Positions 1 through 8,692 of a stretch of 64,000 bases of DNA are shown piece by piece. The DNA is from Demequina zhanjiangensis (GTDB lineage Bacteria; Actinomycetota; Actinomycetes; Actinomycetales; Demequinaceae), in assembly GCF_030418315.1 (NCBI RefSeq), contig NZ_JAUHPV010000003.1, positions 352,751-416,750 of the forward strand. The letters run 5' to 3'. Numbering within the stretch: position 1 is the stretch's first letter; each line of letters begins with the position of its first letter. Made by a program: the position numbers and the translations under genes. Under the pieces are notes generated by a model that saw only the letters and a list, made by a program, of their open reading frames with translations, did no database searches and was not told the DNA's origin.

Positions 1-1052
1 AAGGACCCGTCGTGCACGAAGACCTGCCTGTAGGCCTTGTCGAGCGTCTCGACGCTGCCGAAGTCGCCGTAGTACCCGTGGGTCTCCTGGGTGAGGTACG
101 CGTGGAGCGCATGGTGCACGTCGTCCGCCCACTGCGCAGTCATGCCCAGTCCGCCCTCTCCGGTGGGAGTCACCATGGAGGGCTGGTTGAGGTCGGACTC
201 GGCGACGAGCGAGAGCGGACGGCCCACCTCAGCCGACAGTGCGGCGACGGTGTCCGAGAGCTCCGCGAGGATGTGCCGCGGCGAGTCGTCCTGGAGCGCG
301 TGCACGGCGTCGAGCCGCAGGCAGTCGAGATGGAAGTCGCGCAGCCACCTGGTCGCGTTGTCGACGATGAAGGCGCGCATCCCGTGCGCATCGGGCTGAT
401 CCAGGTTGACCGCCCAGCCCCAGGGCGTCTCGTGGGCGTCCGTGAAGTAGGGGCCGAACTGCGCCAGGTAGTTCCCGTCGGGGCCCAGGTGGTTGTAGAC
501 CACGTCCAGGCAGACTCCGAGCCCGGCCTGGTGGGCGCGGTCCACGAAGCGCTGCAGGGCCTCCGGACCTCCATAGGCGTCGTGGACGGCGTACAGCGAG
601 ACGCCGTCGTAACCCCAGCCGCGCTCTCCCGGGAACGCGGCCACGGGCATCAGCTCGAGCATCTGGATCCCGCGTCCCGCGAGGTCCTCGAGCTGGCGTG
701 AGTCGATCGCGTCGAGCGTACCGCCGGGCGTAAAGGTGCCGATGTGCAGCTCGTAGGTCACAGCACCGCGCGCGTCGACGCCGGACCAGCCGTCGTCAGC
801 CCAGCGGTGCCGCGACGCGTCGAACGCGCGCGAGAACCCGTGCACGCCGTGGGGCTGCCACGCGCTCCTCGGGTCGGGGAACGGCCCGTTCCCGTCGACC
901 GTGTAGGCGTAGTCCCAGCCGGCGACGAGCGTGGGGCCCTCCCACCAGCCGTCCTCCGCGCGCTCCATGGGGGTGACTGATGCGTCGACGGTGTCGGGCC
1001 TCAGGTGGATATCGACCGATGCGGCGCCCGGCGCCCACACGCGGGCCCTCAC
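1..1052 (-). CDS. treZ: Malto-oligosyltrehalose trehalohydrolase (TreZ), C-terminus cut off by window edge
   Basis: Releases trehalose from maltooligosyl-trehalose made by TreY, in the cytoplasm. About 350 residues are visible of a usual ~580. Translation from the GTG at 1052 gives an N-terminal beta-sandwich (VRARVWAPGAASVDIHL), then a GH13 barrel with DVVYNH at about residues 183-188, LRLDAVHAL (nucleophile Asp) at 245-253 and VAESD (catalytic Glu) at 283-287. LDAVHAL is typical of TreZ. The GTG overlaps the treY stop codon (GTGA, 1049-1052), so the two genes are translationally coupled, with treY first. No ATG fits the start, so GTG is chosen. The C-terminal part lies beyond position 1. 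Confidence 0.95.
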   Translation of the reverse strand, partial: MRARVWAPGAASVDIHLRPDTVDASVTPMERAEDGWWEGPTLVAGWDYAYTVDGNGPFPDPRSAWQPHGVHGFSRAFDASRHRWADDGWSGVDARGAVTYELHIGTFTPGGTLDAIDSRQLEDLAGRGIQMLELMPVAAFPGERGWGYDGVSLYAVHDAYGGPEALQRFVDRAHQAGLGVCLDVVYNHLGPDGNYLAQFGPYFTDAHETPWGWAVNLDQPDAHGMRAFIVDNATRWLRDFHLDCLRLDAVHALQDDSPRHILAELSDTVAALSAEVGRPLSLVAESDLNQPSMVTPTGEGGLGMTAQWADDVHHALHAYLTQETHGYYGDFGSVETLDKAYRQVFVHDGS

Positions 1053-3565
1053 TTCGCACGCTCCAGCAGCGCGACGGGATGGTGTCTCAGCAGGGCCGAG
1101 AGCGGCACCGTTCCTCCTTCGAAGGAAGCCTTCCCGAGCACGTCCGTCCAGGTGCCTTCGGGAAGCTGCACGGTCGCGTCGGCCCACCCGCCGAGCCGTT
1201 CGAGCTCGAGGGCGACGCGGGTCGCGACGGTCACCACCTCGGGTCGGTCGCCCACCGTCCGGGCGAACACCACCGCGTGCCCCGACGACGACGCGAGGGC
1301 CTGGTAGCCGGCCGAGTCGCCGATGAACGCGTCGCGGTGGTCCCTGCGGATACGAAGGGCACGCGCCGTCACCATCAGCTTCTCCTCGCTGAGGTTGCGC
1401 GGCTTGCCTCCCTTGAGGAGGCGTGCCAGCGCCGCCTCCCGTCGGTCGTAGTCCACCGGGCGCCTGTTGTCCGGGTCGACGAGGGAGGGCGAGAGGCACT
1501 CGTTTCCCTGGTAGACGTCCGGCACGCCCGGCATGGTCAGCTGGACCAGCTTGAGCCCGAGCACGGCGGCGCGGACGCCCTCCGAGGTGTCGTGGTGCCA
1601 TGCGGTGACGAGCGCACGCACCTCCTCGTCGGCGTGAGCCTGCCGTGCGAAGTCCTGGACCGCTGTCTCGTACTCCTCGTCGATCGACGTCCAGGTGGTG
1701 TGCGTCTTGGACTCGCGCATCGCCTTGGTGAGGTAGCCCGAGAGGCGGTCCCACTCAAGCATGCCCTCCTCGTCGGAGGTGCCGACGAGCGTCTGCCACC
1801 AGAGGTTCTCGGTGCGTCCGTCGAGCTGGGCGGGCACGCGGTCGGAGACGGCCGCGTGCAGCTGGCCCATGAGGGTGTCCCACTCGTCGGGCATCTCGCT
1901 CAGGACGCCGAGCCTCGCCCTGACGTCCTCGGAGCGCTTGGTGTCGTGCGTGGTCAGCGTCGTCATCGCGTGGGGGTACGTGTGCTGTTGCTCCCATGCC
2001 CATGCGTGGAAGCTGGCGGGGGGAAGCGCGAACTTCGACGCCGGCGAGCCGACCTCGCACAACGGCAGCAGGTGGGTCCAGCGGTAGTAGGCGGTGTCCT
2101 CGACGCCCTTGGCCATGACCGCGCCGCACGCCTGCTGGAAGCGGGTGATGAGCTCGGCACGGGTGGCGTCCTGCGTCTGGCCGGCCGAGCCGACCTCCTG
2201 CCCCTTGAGCAGGTCCACGACCACGTCGAGCGTCTCGTAGCGCTCGGGGTCGAGCAGTTCGCGTGCCTTCGCGGCGGCCACGTCGATCGCCTCGAGCGAC
2301 ATCGGCTTCGGCGGCACTCCGGGCACCACGTACGCGCGGTAGCGGTTGAAGGCGACGAGCATGCGCCGGATGCAGTCGTAGAGCGCGCGCCACGTGTGGT
2401 CGCGTAGGCGGACGTCGGCCACGCAGATCTGGTGCGCGAGGTTGGCAAGCCTGTGCACCTCACTCGAGAGGGACTCCTTCACGATCTCGCGCTTGGCGTC
2501 CTGGATGAGCTCGGGGAGCGACCCGAGCGCGTCGCCTGTGAGCCGATAGAGGGTGCCGGCGAGAGGAGCAGCGCCGGCGGGGTCGCGCAGGAGCGCGCCG
2601 ACGCGCCACGCCGCGTCGTAGCCCGTGGTGCCTGCGGTCTTCCATGAGGTGGGAAGGTGCTCGTCGTCCTCGAGGATCTTCTCCACGACGATCCACGCGC
2701 CGTCGGTGGCCTCGGAGAGTCGCTCGATGTATCCGGCGGGGTCCGCGAGGCCGTCGGGGTGGTCGATCCTGAGTCCGTCGAGGGTGCCGTCACGGACCAG
2801 GTCGACGATCACCCGGTGCGTCTGGTCGAACACGTCGGCGTCCTCGACGCGGACCGCCACGAGCGAGCCGACGTCGAAGAAGCGGCGGTAGTTGAGCTCC
2901 TCGTTGCCGACTCGCCAGTAGGCGAGACGGTAGTTCTGCTCGTCGACGAGGGTGGCCATCGGGAGGTTCTCGGTGCCCTCCTTCACGGGGAACACGTGGT
3001 CGTAGTACCGGAGCACCGGCACCTCGCCCGCGTCCTCGAAGCCAGGGACCACCATCCGGTCGAGCTGGAGCTCCTCGGACGACAGGATCGAGCCGAGCCG
3101 CTGCCCGAGCACCGGCATCAGGACCGGCTCGCCGCTCGACCAGTCCACGTCGAACCAGTGGGCGTAGGGCGAGTCCACTCCTTCGGCGAGCACCGACCAG
3201 AGCGCCCGGTTGTGATAGACGGGCGTGGGGACCGCCATGTGGTTCGGCACGAGGTCCGCGATCAGGCCGATCCCGCGCTCACCGGCCTTCCAGGAGAGCT
3301 CGCGAAGCCCCTCCTCGCCGCCGAGCACCTGGGCGATCCTGGTGTGGTCGACCACGTCGTAGAAGTGCGTGGAGCCGGGTGCGGCGGTGAGGATGGGGGA
3401 GAGGTACAGGTGGGAGACGCCGAGGTCCGCGAAGTAGTCCAGCCGTGCCGCAGCGTCGGCGAACGTGAAGTCCTCCGTCAGCTGAAGGCGGTAGGTGGAG
3501 ACGGGGACAGGCGCATCGACCCTGTGTCCCAGCCTCTTCGCGCGTTCGTGCGGTCCGTCTGCCAT
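1049..3565 (-). CDS. treY: Malto-oligosyltrehalose synthase (TreY)
   Basis: Converts the reducing-end glucose of maltodextrin into an alpha,alpha-1,1-linked trehalosyl unit, the first step of the TreY-TreZ route. 838 residues, a normal to slightly long size. GH13 signatures are visible: STYRLQL near residue 23, DLVPNH at 104-109, RFFDVGSLVAVR near 228 and DGLRIDHPDG at 263-272 with the catalytic Asp. The ATG at 3565 has a GAGGGGAG ribosome-binding site on the minus strand. treZ follows with a 4-bp overlap. treX (debranching enzyme), which often precedes treY, is not upstream here; an ohr gene lies there instead and ends with its own hairpin, so treY probably starts its own transcript. Confidence 0.96.
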   Translation of the reverse strand: MADGPHERAKRLGHRVDAPVPVSTYRLQLTEDFTFADAAARLDYFADLGVSHLYLSPILTAAPGSTHFYDVVDHTRIAQVLGGEEGLRELSWKAGERGIGLIADLVPNHMAVPTPVYHNRALWSVLAEGVDSPYAHWFDVDWSSGEPVLMPVLGQRLGSILSSEELQLDRMVVPGFEDAGEVPVLRYYDHVFPVKEGTENLPMATLVDEQNYRLAYWRVGNEELNYRRFFDVGSLVAVRVEDADVFDQTHRVIVDLVRDGTLDGLRIDHPDGLADPAGYIERLSEATDGAWIVVEKILEDDEHLPTSWKTAGTTGYDAAWRVGALLRDPAGAAPLAGTLYRLTGDALGSLPELIQDAKREIVKESLSSEVHRLANLAHQICVADVRLRDHTWRALYDCIRRMLVAFNRYRAYVVPGVPPKPMSLEAIDVAAAKARELLDPERYETLDVVVDLLKGQEVGSAGQTQDATRAELITRFQQACGAVMAKGVEDTAYYRWTHLLPLCEVGSPASKFALPPASFHAWAWEQQHTYPHAMTTLTTHDTKRSEDVRARLGVLSEMPDEWDTLMGQLHAAVSDRVPAQLDGRTENLWWQTLVGTSDEEGMLEWDRLSGYLTKAMRESKTHTTWTSIDEEYETAVQDFARQAHADEEVRALVTAWHHDTSEGVRAAVLGLKLVQLTMPGVPDVYQGNECLSPSLVDPDNRRPVDYDRREAALARLLKGGKPRNLSEEKLMVTARALRIRRDHRDAFIGDSAGYQALASSSGHAVVFARTVGDRPEVVTVATRVALELERLGGWADATVQLPEGTWTDVLGKASFEGGTVPLSALLRHHPVALLERAK

Positions 3566-3662
3566 GGAGGTGACTCCCCTCGTCGGTGTCCAGTTCTCAT
3601 CTTGTCAGACACCGGTCACGGGAGTGTTAATTCCCGGGCAAGACCAGGCAAAAGGAGGATCT

Positions 3663-3707
3663 GCTCCGGTGGGGTCCGGAAGTGACCGGTCTCGTCCCCA
3701 CCGGAGC
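3663..3707 (-). terminator. Hairpin after ohr
   Basis: Perfect 12-bp inverted repeat (GCTCCGGTGGGG at 3663-3674, CCCCACCGGAGC at 3696-3707) with a 21-nt loop, just past the ohr stop codon. It lacks a clear U-tract, so it may stop transcription only weakly, but it separates ohr from treYZ. Confidence 0.6.
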
Positions 3708-3724
3708 GCCGTCGTGGGGCTTGC

Positions 3725-4171
3725 TCAGGCGTCCACGGATTCGCGCGCCGTCACCTCGACGGTCACGTCGATGTTGCCGCGCACCGCGTTCGAGTACGGG
3801 CACATGAGGTCGGCCTTCGCGGCGATCTGCTCTGCGGTCTCCTGGTCGATGCCGAAGGCCTCCACCTGCAGTGTGACTGCGAGGGCGAACTCGTGCATCG
3901 AGACCGGGCCGATGCCGACGCGCGCGGTGACGTGCGATCCGGCGAGCTTGATCTTCATCGACTTCGCGGCGCTCTGGAATGCGGAGTTGTAGCAGGCCGA
4001 GTATCCCGACGCGAAGAGAAGCTCGGGGTTGGCCTTCTTGGGGGTGGTGATGGGGTTCGGGATGACGAGGTCGAGGTCGATCAGCCCGTCCTTGGAGGAG
4101 ACGTGGCCGCTGCGCCCGTCTCCGGTGGCGGTGGCGACGGCGGTGTAGAAGACCTTCGGCTTGGCGGTCAT
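3725..4171 (-). CDS. ohr: Organic hydroperoxide resistance protein (OsmC/Ohr family)
   Basis: Thiol peroxidase that reduces organic hydroperoxides in the cytoplasm. 148 residues, near the usual ~140. The Ohr-type (not OsmC-type) motifs are visible: FASGYSAC with peroxidatic Cys60, CPYSNA with resolving Cys124, plus the conserved Arg20 and Glu50. The ATG at 4171 is preceded by GAAGGAG. It is divergent from a TetR-family gene with a shared operator between them (4243-4266), so that regulator probably represses it. In many bacteria ohr is instead controlled by a MarR-type OhrR. Confidence 0.93.
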   Translation of the reverse strand: MTAKPKVFYTAVATATGDGRSGHVSSKDGLIDLDLVIPNPITTPKKANPELLFASGYSACYNSAFQSAAKSMKIKLAGSHVTARVGIGPVSMHEFALAVTLQVEAFGIDQETAEQIAAKADLMCPYSNAVRGNIDVTVEVTARESVDA

Positions 4172-4242
4172 GGGCGCTCCTTCAGTGTTCGTGCAGGTGG
4201 GGTCCGGATGCCCCCGGGTGGCCTGCGTGCGTCGTCCACCAA

Positions 4243-4266
4243 TGTAGACGAACTAGTACGTCTACA
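4243..4266. promoter_or_regulatory. Palindromic operator between ohr and the TetR gene
   Basis: Near-perfect 24-bp palindrome: arms TGTAGACG (4243-4250) and CGTCTACA (4259-4266) around a centre containing ACTAGT; 22 of 24 positions are symmetric. A -10-like TACAAT (4263-4268) faces the TetR gene and TACATT (minus strand, 4246-4241) faces ohr, each at an outer edge of the palindrome, so a bound dimer would block both promoters. The architecture is what a TetR autoregulatory operator looks like; binding itself is inferred. Confidence 0.75.
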
Positions 4267-4324
4267 ATGACACGAGGCAGAATGTTCCCCACGTCCCGAG
4301 CGGTTGAGTCAGGAAGGAGCGCCG

Positions 4325-4903
4325 ATGGCAGTCCCTGAGCAGGCGACTAGGCGTCTCGGCGCGCGCGAGCGGATCCTCGCCGCGGCCACCGCACTGTTCA
4401 CCGAGCACGGGATCCGCGCCGTCAGCGCTGACCGCATCCTCGCGGAGGCGGGCGTCGCCAAGGTGACCTTCTACCGGCACTTCCCGACGAAGGACGATCT
4501 CGTCGTCGCGTACCTCCAGGCGGAGCTCGCTGCGGCCAAGGAGATCGTCGCGCGGACCACCGAGCTGCCGCGCGTGTGGCGCTCACAGGCGTTCGCGCTC
4601 GCCATCGGCGAGCAGATGTGCGCGCCGGGGTTCCGCGGCTGCCCGTTCATCAACGCCGCCGCGGAGTACCCGGACCCGGCGCATCCCGTCCGTGCCGTCG
4701 TGACCCGATTCAGGGCGTGGCTCACTGGGGAGATCGCCGTGGAGCTGTCGATGCTCGGTGTCGAGGATGCCGGAGCTCGCGCGGCGGAGATCATGATGGT
4801 GCGCGACGGCGCGATGGTCGCCGGCTACCTCAGCGGGGATCCCGACGGCGTGACGGCCGCGCTCCAGCGAGCCATCGCCGCGATCGTGGGTCGCGAGGGC
4901 TGA
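4325..4903 (+). CDS. TetR/AcrR-family regulator, probable repressor of ohr
   Basis: 192-residue TetR-type repressor. The N-terminal helix-turn-helix ends in VAKVTFYRHFPTKDDLV (about residues 44-60). The ligand domain holds two close cysteines, Cys99 and Cys106 (MCAPGFRGCPF), which could sense peroxides or electrophiles. The ATG at 4325 has AGGAAGGAG upstream and is preferred to the in-frame TTG at 4304. It is divergent from ohr across a 24-bp palindrome, implying local and self repression. The regulatory link to ohr is inferred from this layout. A weak 6-bp hairpin follows the stop codon. Confidence 0.88.
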   Translation: MAVPEQATRRLGARERILAAATALFTEHGIRAVSADRILAEAGVAKVTFYRHFPTKDDLVVAYLQAELAAAKEIVARTTELPRVWRSQAFALAIGEQMCAPGFRGCPFINAAAEYPDPAHPVRAVVTRFRAWLTGEIAVELSMLGVEDAGARAAEIMMVRDGAMVAGYLSGDPDGVTAALQRAIAAIVGREG

Positions 4904-4913
4904 CGGTCCACGG

Positions 4914-4930
4914 AGGTCCTCTCGGGACCT
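4914..4930 (+). terminator. Weak hairpin after the TetR gene
   Basis: AGGTCC (4914-4919), loop of 5, GGACCT (4925-4930), just after the stop codon at 4903. Short and without a T-run, so only a tentative terminator. Confidence 0.3.
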
Positions 4931-5033
4931 TCTGCCCACGCGCCGCCCTGCCGCTGGCGCGATCCTCCTCATGGGTGGGAACGTCGCGCCGCGCGTCGCG
5001 GGACCAGGGTCCCGGAGGCGTGGGCTACACGTT

Positions 5034-5045
5034 TGAAACGATTCA
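5034..5045. promoter_or_regulatory. LacI/GalR-type operator upstream of fucO
   Basis: TGAAACGATTCA, close to the symmetric LacI-family consensus TGAAACGTTTCA, lies about 60 bp before the fucO start. It suggests repression by a LacI-family protein. No such regulator is encoded in this window, so a distant one would have to act here. Confidence 0.5.
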
Positions 5046-5104
5046 CTCAGCGGGCGACGCCCGTCCAAACCGTGGGCCGCAAGGCCCCTGACTGGAGGTG
5101 CAAC

Positions 5105-6259
5105 GTGGCACAGCGCATGATCTGGAACCAGACGGCCTACTTCGGCGCCGGGTCGATCTCGGTGATCCCCGAAGAGATCGCGGGGCGAGGCTTCACCAAG
5201 GCCTTCGTGGTCTCCGACAAGGTCCTCATCGACACCGGAGTCACGGGGAAGGTGACCGCGCTGCTCGACGAGGCAGGCATCGCCTACGAGATCTACAGCA
5301 ACGTCCTTCCCAACCCGCCGATCGAGAACGTCCAGGCCGGCGTCGAGGCGTTCAAGGCTGCGGGCGCCGACGTGCTGATCGGCATCGGCGGCGGCTCGCC
5401 CCAGGACACGTGCAAGGCGATCGGCATCATCGTCGCGAACCCCGAGTTCGCCGACGTGCGGTCGCTCGAGGGCGTCGCACCCACCAAGAACCCGTCAGTC
5501 CCGATCATCGCTGTCCCGACCACCGCCGGCACCGCGTCGGAGACGACGATCAACTACGTCATCACCGACGTCGAGAACCGCCGCAAGTTCGTCTGCGTGG
5601 ACCCCCACGACATCCCCGTGCTGGCCGTGGTGGACTCCGAGATGATGGCCACCGCGCCCCGCAGCCTCAAGGTCGCCACCGGTCTCGACGCGCTCACCCA
5701 CGCCATCGAGGGCTACATCACCGCGGGCGCATGGGAGCTGTCCGACCTGTTCCACCTCAAGGCGATCCAGGTGATCGCGGGAGCGCTCAAGGACGCCGCC
5801 GACGGCGACGAGAAGGCCATGGAGCGCATGGCGCTCGCCCAGTACATCGCGGGCATGGGCTACTCGAACGTCGGCCTGGGACTTGTCCACGCGATGGCGC
5901 ACCCGCTCGGTGCGTTCTTCGAGGCACCCCACGGAGTCGCCAACGGCATCCTCCTCGCACCCGTCATGGCGTTCAACGCGCCCGCCTCCGGTGAGAAGTA
6001 CCGTGACATCGCCGAGGCCTTCGGTGTCGAGGGAGCGCAGACCATGCCGCTCGAGGACGCGCGCAAGGCCGCCGTCGACGCCGTGGCGAAGCTGACCACG
6101 GACCTGGGCAACCCGACCAGCATCACGGCCGTGGGGGCCGCGGCGACGGACGTCCAGCCCCTCGCCGAGGCTGCCTTCGCCGACGTGTGCGCCGGGGGCA
6201 ACCCGCGCGCCGCGAGCGTCGAGGAGATCGCCGAGCTGTACGCAGCGCTCCTCGACTGA
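5105..6259 (+). CDS. fucO: Lactaldehyde reductase / 1,2-propanediol oxidoreductase (FucO-type group III alcohol dehydrogenase)
   Basis: Iron-dependent, NAD-linked reduction of L-lactaldehyde to 1,2-propanediol at the end of fucose/rhamnose breakdown. 384 residues from the GTG at 5105 (GGAGG upstream), close to 382 in E. coli FucO, and alignable along the whole length from memory: AIGIGGGSPQDTCKAIGI, DVRSLEG, PTTAGTASETTINYVITD. Metal ligands appear in TGLDALTHAIEGY and in GLVHAMAHPLGAFFEAPHG. No other fucose or rhamnose gene is nearby, so its physiological substrate is uncertain. A LacI-type operator precedes it and a strong hairpin terminates it. Confidence 0.93.
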   Translation: MAQRMIWNQTAYFGAGSISVIPEEIAGRGFTKAFVVSDKVLIDTGVTGKVTALLDEAGIAYEIYSNVLPNPPIENVQAGVEAFKAAGADVLIGIGGGSPQDTCKAIGIIVANPEFADVRSLEGVAPTKNPSVPIIAVPTTAGTASETTINYVITDVENRRKFVCVDPHDIPVLAVVDSEMMATAPRSLKVATGLDALTHAIEGYITAGAWELSDLFHLKAIQVIAGALKDAADGDEKAMERMALAQYIAGMGYSNVGLGLVHAMAHPLGAFFEAPHGVANGILLAPVMAFNAPASGEKYRDIAEAFGVEGAQTMPLEDARKAAVDAVAKLTTDLGNPTSITAVGAAATDVQPLAEAAFADVCAGGNPRAASVEEIAELYAALLD

Positions 6260-6267
6260 GCCTGTGC

Positions 6268-6309
6268 GGTCGGGCGGCCCTCCTTCCTCCTCGGGAGGGC
6301 CGCCCGACC
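6268..6309 (+). terminator. Intrinsic terminator after fucO
   Basis: Perfect 16-bp inverted repeat (6268-6283 with 6294-6309) around a 10-nt loop, starting 9 nt after the fucO stop codon. No U-tract; very stable stem. Confidence 0.7.
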
Positions 6310-6360
6310 CGGCCGCTGGGGTCCGGGAATGCCCGCGGCGTGGGAGTGGTTGCGCGCAGC

Positions 6361-6948
6361 ATGGATGCCTGGGATGTCCGCGACTGGCGACGCCGCACCT
6401 TCCAGCTGTACCGGCAGGTGCGCGAGGCGGAGGAGCCTGCCGAGGCCCACGCGCGCTGGGTCGAAGGCAGGAACGCGCTCCTGTCGAGCCATCCTGCGTC
6501 CCCGGTCCCTGAGGAGCGGCGACGAGGCTACGAGGCTCGGGTCGCGCCCTATGACGAGGCTTTCAGGTTCGCCGTGCCTGTAGCGCCGACCGAGCCCGAG
6601 CGCTGGGAGGTGCAGACGGCCTCCGACGGCGTCGTTCCGTTCACCAGGGTCGGGCGCGTGGATCTCGCCCACCTGGGATCGCTCGACGTGTGGTGGCTCG
6701 ACAGCTACGGAGGCGGCCTCTTCCTGCCTCTGCGCGATGCGTCGCCTCAGACCTACGGTGGCGGCCGCTACGTGCTCGACACCGTCAAAGGTGCGGACCT
6801 CGGTGGGGACCCTGGTCACCTCGTGATCGACCTCAACTTCGCCTACCAGCCGTCATGCGCGTACTCGAGCGACTGGGTCTGCCCGCTTCCAGGGCCGGGC
6901 AACCGGCTCGCCGAGGACGTGCCGGTCGGGGAGCTCGTCCCCGGCTGA
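6361..6948 (+). CDS. DUF1684 family protein
   Basis: 195 residues from the ATG at 6361. The family hallmarks are visible: FTRVGRVDL, YGGGLFLPL, TYGGGRYVLDTV, then IDLNFAYQPSCAYSSDWVCPLP and a closing NRLAEDVPVGEL. The function of DUF1684 proteins is unknown. The conserved cysteines (SCAYS and WVCPLP) are present. There is no signal peptide, so a cytoplasmic protein is likely. It stands alone between two strong hairpins, which makes it a single-gene unit. An earlier in-frame start cannot be ruled out because no clear ribosome-binding site marks 6361. Confidence 0.82.
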   Translation: MDAWDVRDWRRRTFQLYRQVREAEEPAEAHARWVEGRNALLSSHPASPVPEERRRGYEARVAPYDEAFRFAVPVAPTEPERWEVQTASDGVVPFTRVGRVDLAHLGSLDVWWLDSYGGGLFLPLRDASPQTYGGGRYVLDTVKGADLGGDPGHLVIDLNFAYQPSCAYSSDWVCPLPGPGNRLAEDVPVGELVPG

Positions 6949-6966
6949 CGGCACTGCCAGGCAAGC

Positions 6967-7003
6967 CGCCGCGCCAGGTGGTTGGAGAGGACCTGGCGCG
7001 GCG
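6967..7003. terminator. Bidirectional terminator between DUF1684 gene and ptsI
   Basis: Perfect 13-bp inverted repeat (CGCCGCGCCAGGT at 6967-6979, ACCTGGCGCGGCG at 6991-7003) between two convergent genes. Confidence 0.65.
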
Positions 7004-7009
7004 ACAGGA

Positions 7010-8692
7010 TCAGAGCCCGAGCGCGTCTCGCACGTCGGCATTCACGAGAGCGAGCGCTGCCTCGCGCGCAGCCCCGGCCTCGTCCTGCGACAGGGCCGCG
7101 AGCGCGATCGCCTCGCATTGCGCGACCGTGTGCTGGCGCACTGCGAATCGGACCGCGGGGAGCGCACCGGGCGACATGGACAGCGAGGTGATGCCGAGGC
7201 CGACGAGCACGAGCGCCATGAGCGGGTCCGACGCCGACTCGCCGCACACGCCGACGGGCTTGTCGAGCCGTCGGCCTGCCTGTGCCGTGCTGCGGACGAG
7301 CTCGAGCACCGCGGGCTGCCACAGGTCCAGAAGGTCGGCGAGCTCGCCACGGAGGCGGTCGGTCGCCATCGTGTACTGGGCGAGGTCGTTGGTGCCGAGC
7401 GAGACGAAGTCGACCTCGCGAAGGATCGCCTCCGCGCGGAGTGCGGCCGCCGGAACCTCCACCATCACGCCGACGGTGCCGATGCCCGCCTCGCGAGCGC
7501 GGGACGCGAAGTCCCGAGCCTCCGCAGGCGTCGCGATCATGGGGGCCATCGCCCACACGGACTCGTCGGCGACCGTGCCGAGCGCGTCGAGCTGAGTCTG
7601 CACCAGCTCGGGCAGGATGCGAGTGAGGCGGAAGCCGCGCACGCCGAGCGCGGGGTTCTCCTCGTCAGGCTGGGTGGCGAACGCCAGAGGCTTGTCCGCT
7701 CCGGCGTCGAGGGTGCGAACCACGAGCTTGCGTCCGCCGAGCGCCTCGACTGCATCCCGGTAGGCGGCTGACTGTGCCTCCTCGGAGGGCGCCTCGGTGG
7801 CGTCCAGGAAGAGCACCTCGGTGCGGAAGAGTCCCACGCCCTCCGCGTGAGCGGCGACGGCGCGCACCGCATCCGCAGGGGTGCCGATATTGGCGAGCAG
7901 CTGCACGGCGCGCCCGTCGCGGGTCGCGCCAGGCTCGGTGTCACCGGCCAGGGCGGCCTCCCGCTCCGCTCTGCGGGCGAACTCCTCCTTGAGGTCCGCC
8001 GGAGGCGCGGTGATCACACGACCCGCCGCGGCGTCGACGGCGACCTCGGTGCCTGCAGGCACGTCCGAGAGGCCTGCGACCCGTACCAGGCAGGGGATCC
8101 CCAGCTGGCCCGCGATGATCGCCGTGTGACCCGTGGGTCCACCGAGCTCGGTCACGATGCCCGCCACCAGGTCGAGATCGAGCGCGGCGGTGTCGGCGGG
8201 GGACAGGTCGAGGGCCGCCACGATCGAGCGCTCGGTCAACGCGAGGCCGGGCTCCTCGGCGCCCAGGAGCCGGGCGACGACCCGGTCGCGGACGGAGTTC
8301 AGGTCGGTCACGCGCTCGGCAAGATAGCCACCCGCCGCCTCGAACATCGCGGCGAATGCCGCGACGGCCGCGGTGACGGCCGTGGCGGGGCCAGCACCCT
8401 CGCGGATGCGCTTCTCGACGTCGGCGTGCAGGGACGCGTCGCCGGCCATCAGGGCCGTCGCCTGCAGCACCTCGGCGAGGTTGCCCTCGGCGGAGTCGGC
8501 ACGAGCCTGCAGAGAGGCTGATACCTGGGAGAACGCTTCCTGGGTCGCGGCGACGGCGGCGTCAGGGTCGGCCGGCGACGGCTCGTCGGCGGGGGCCTCA
8601 GGAGCGAGCCGCACGAAGGCGACGGGCGCCACTGCGCACCCGCGGCCGACGCCCACGCCGTCCAGGATGAGGGACTCCGTGAGGGCGCTCAT
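7010..8692 (-). CDS. ptsI: PTS phosphoenolpyruvate-protein phosphotransferase (Enzyme I)
   Basis: Transfers phosphate from phosphoenolpyruvate to HPr, the first step of every PTS sugar uptake. 560 residues. The active-site His189 sits in GGPTGHTAII, the same residue number as in E. coli although the motif has Gly where E. coli has Ser. The C-terminal PEP-binding barrel shows LFRTEVLFLD, FRLTRILP, MAPMIATPAEARDF, SLGTNDLAQYTMATDR and VCGESASDP with the catalytic Cys. The ATG overlaps the ptsH stop codon (ATGA, 8689-8692), so ptsH-ptsI form one unit. Transcription probably depends on the RAT/terminator in the ptsH leader. Confidence 0.97.
   Translation of the reverse strand: MSALTESLILDGVGVGRGCAVAPVAFVRLAPEAPADEPSPADPDAAVAATQEAFSQVSASLQARADSAEGNLAEVLQATALMAGDASLHADVEKRIREGAGPATAVTAAVAAFAAMFEAAGGYLAERVTDLNSVRDRVVARLLGAEEPGLALTERSIVAALDLSPADTAALDLDLVAGIVTELGGPTGHTAIIAGQLGIPCLVRVAGLSDVPAGTEVAVDAAAGRVITAPPADLKEEFARRAEREAALAGDTEPGATRDGRAVQLLANIGTPADAVRAVAAHAEGVGLFRTEVLFLDATEAPSEEAQSAAYRDAVEALGGRKLVVRTLDAGADKPLAFATQPDEENPALGVRGFRLTRILPELVQTQLDALGTVADESVWAMAPMIATPAEARDFASRAREAGIGTVGVMVEVPAAALRAEAILREVDFVSLGTNDLAQYTMATDRLRGELADLLDLWQPAVLELVRSTAQAGRRLDKPVGVCGESASDPLMALVLVGLGITSLSMSPGALPAVRFAVRQHTVAQCEAIALAALSQDEAGAAREAALALVNADVRDALGL

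Noticed and set aside
5000..5013. GGGACC-AG-GGTCCC palindrome upstream of fucO
   Set aside because: Short, loop too small for a hairpin and too common in GC-rich DNA to call an operator.
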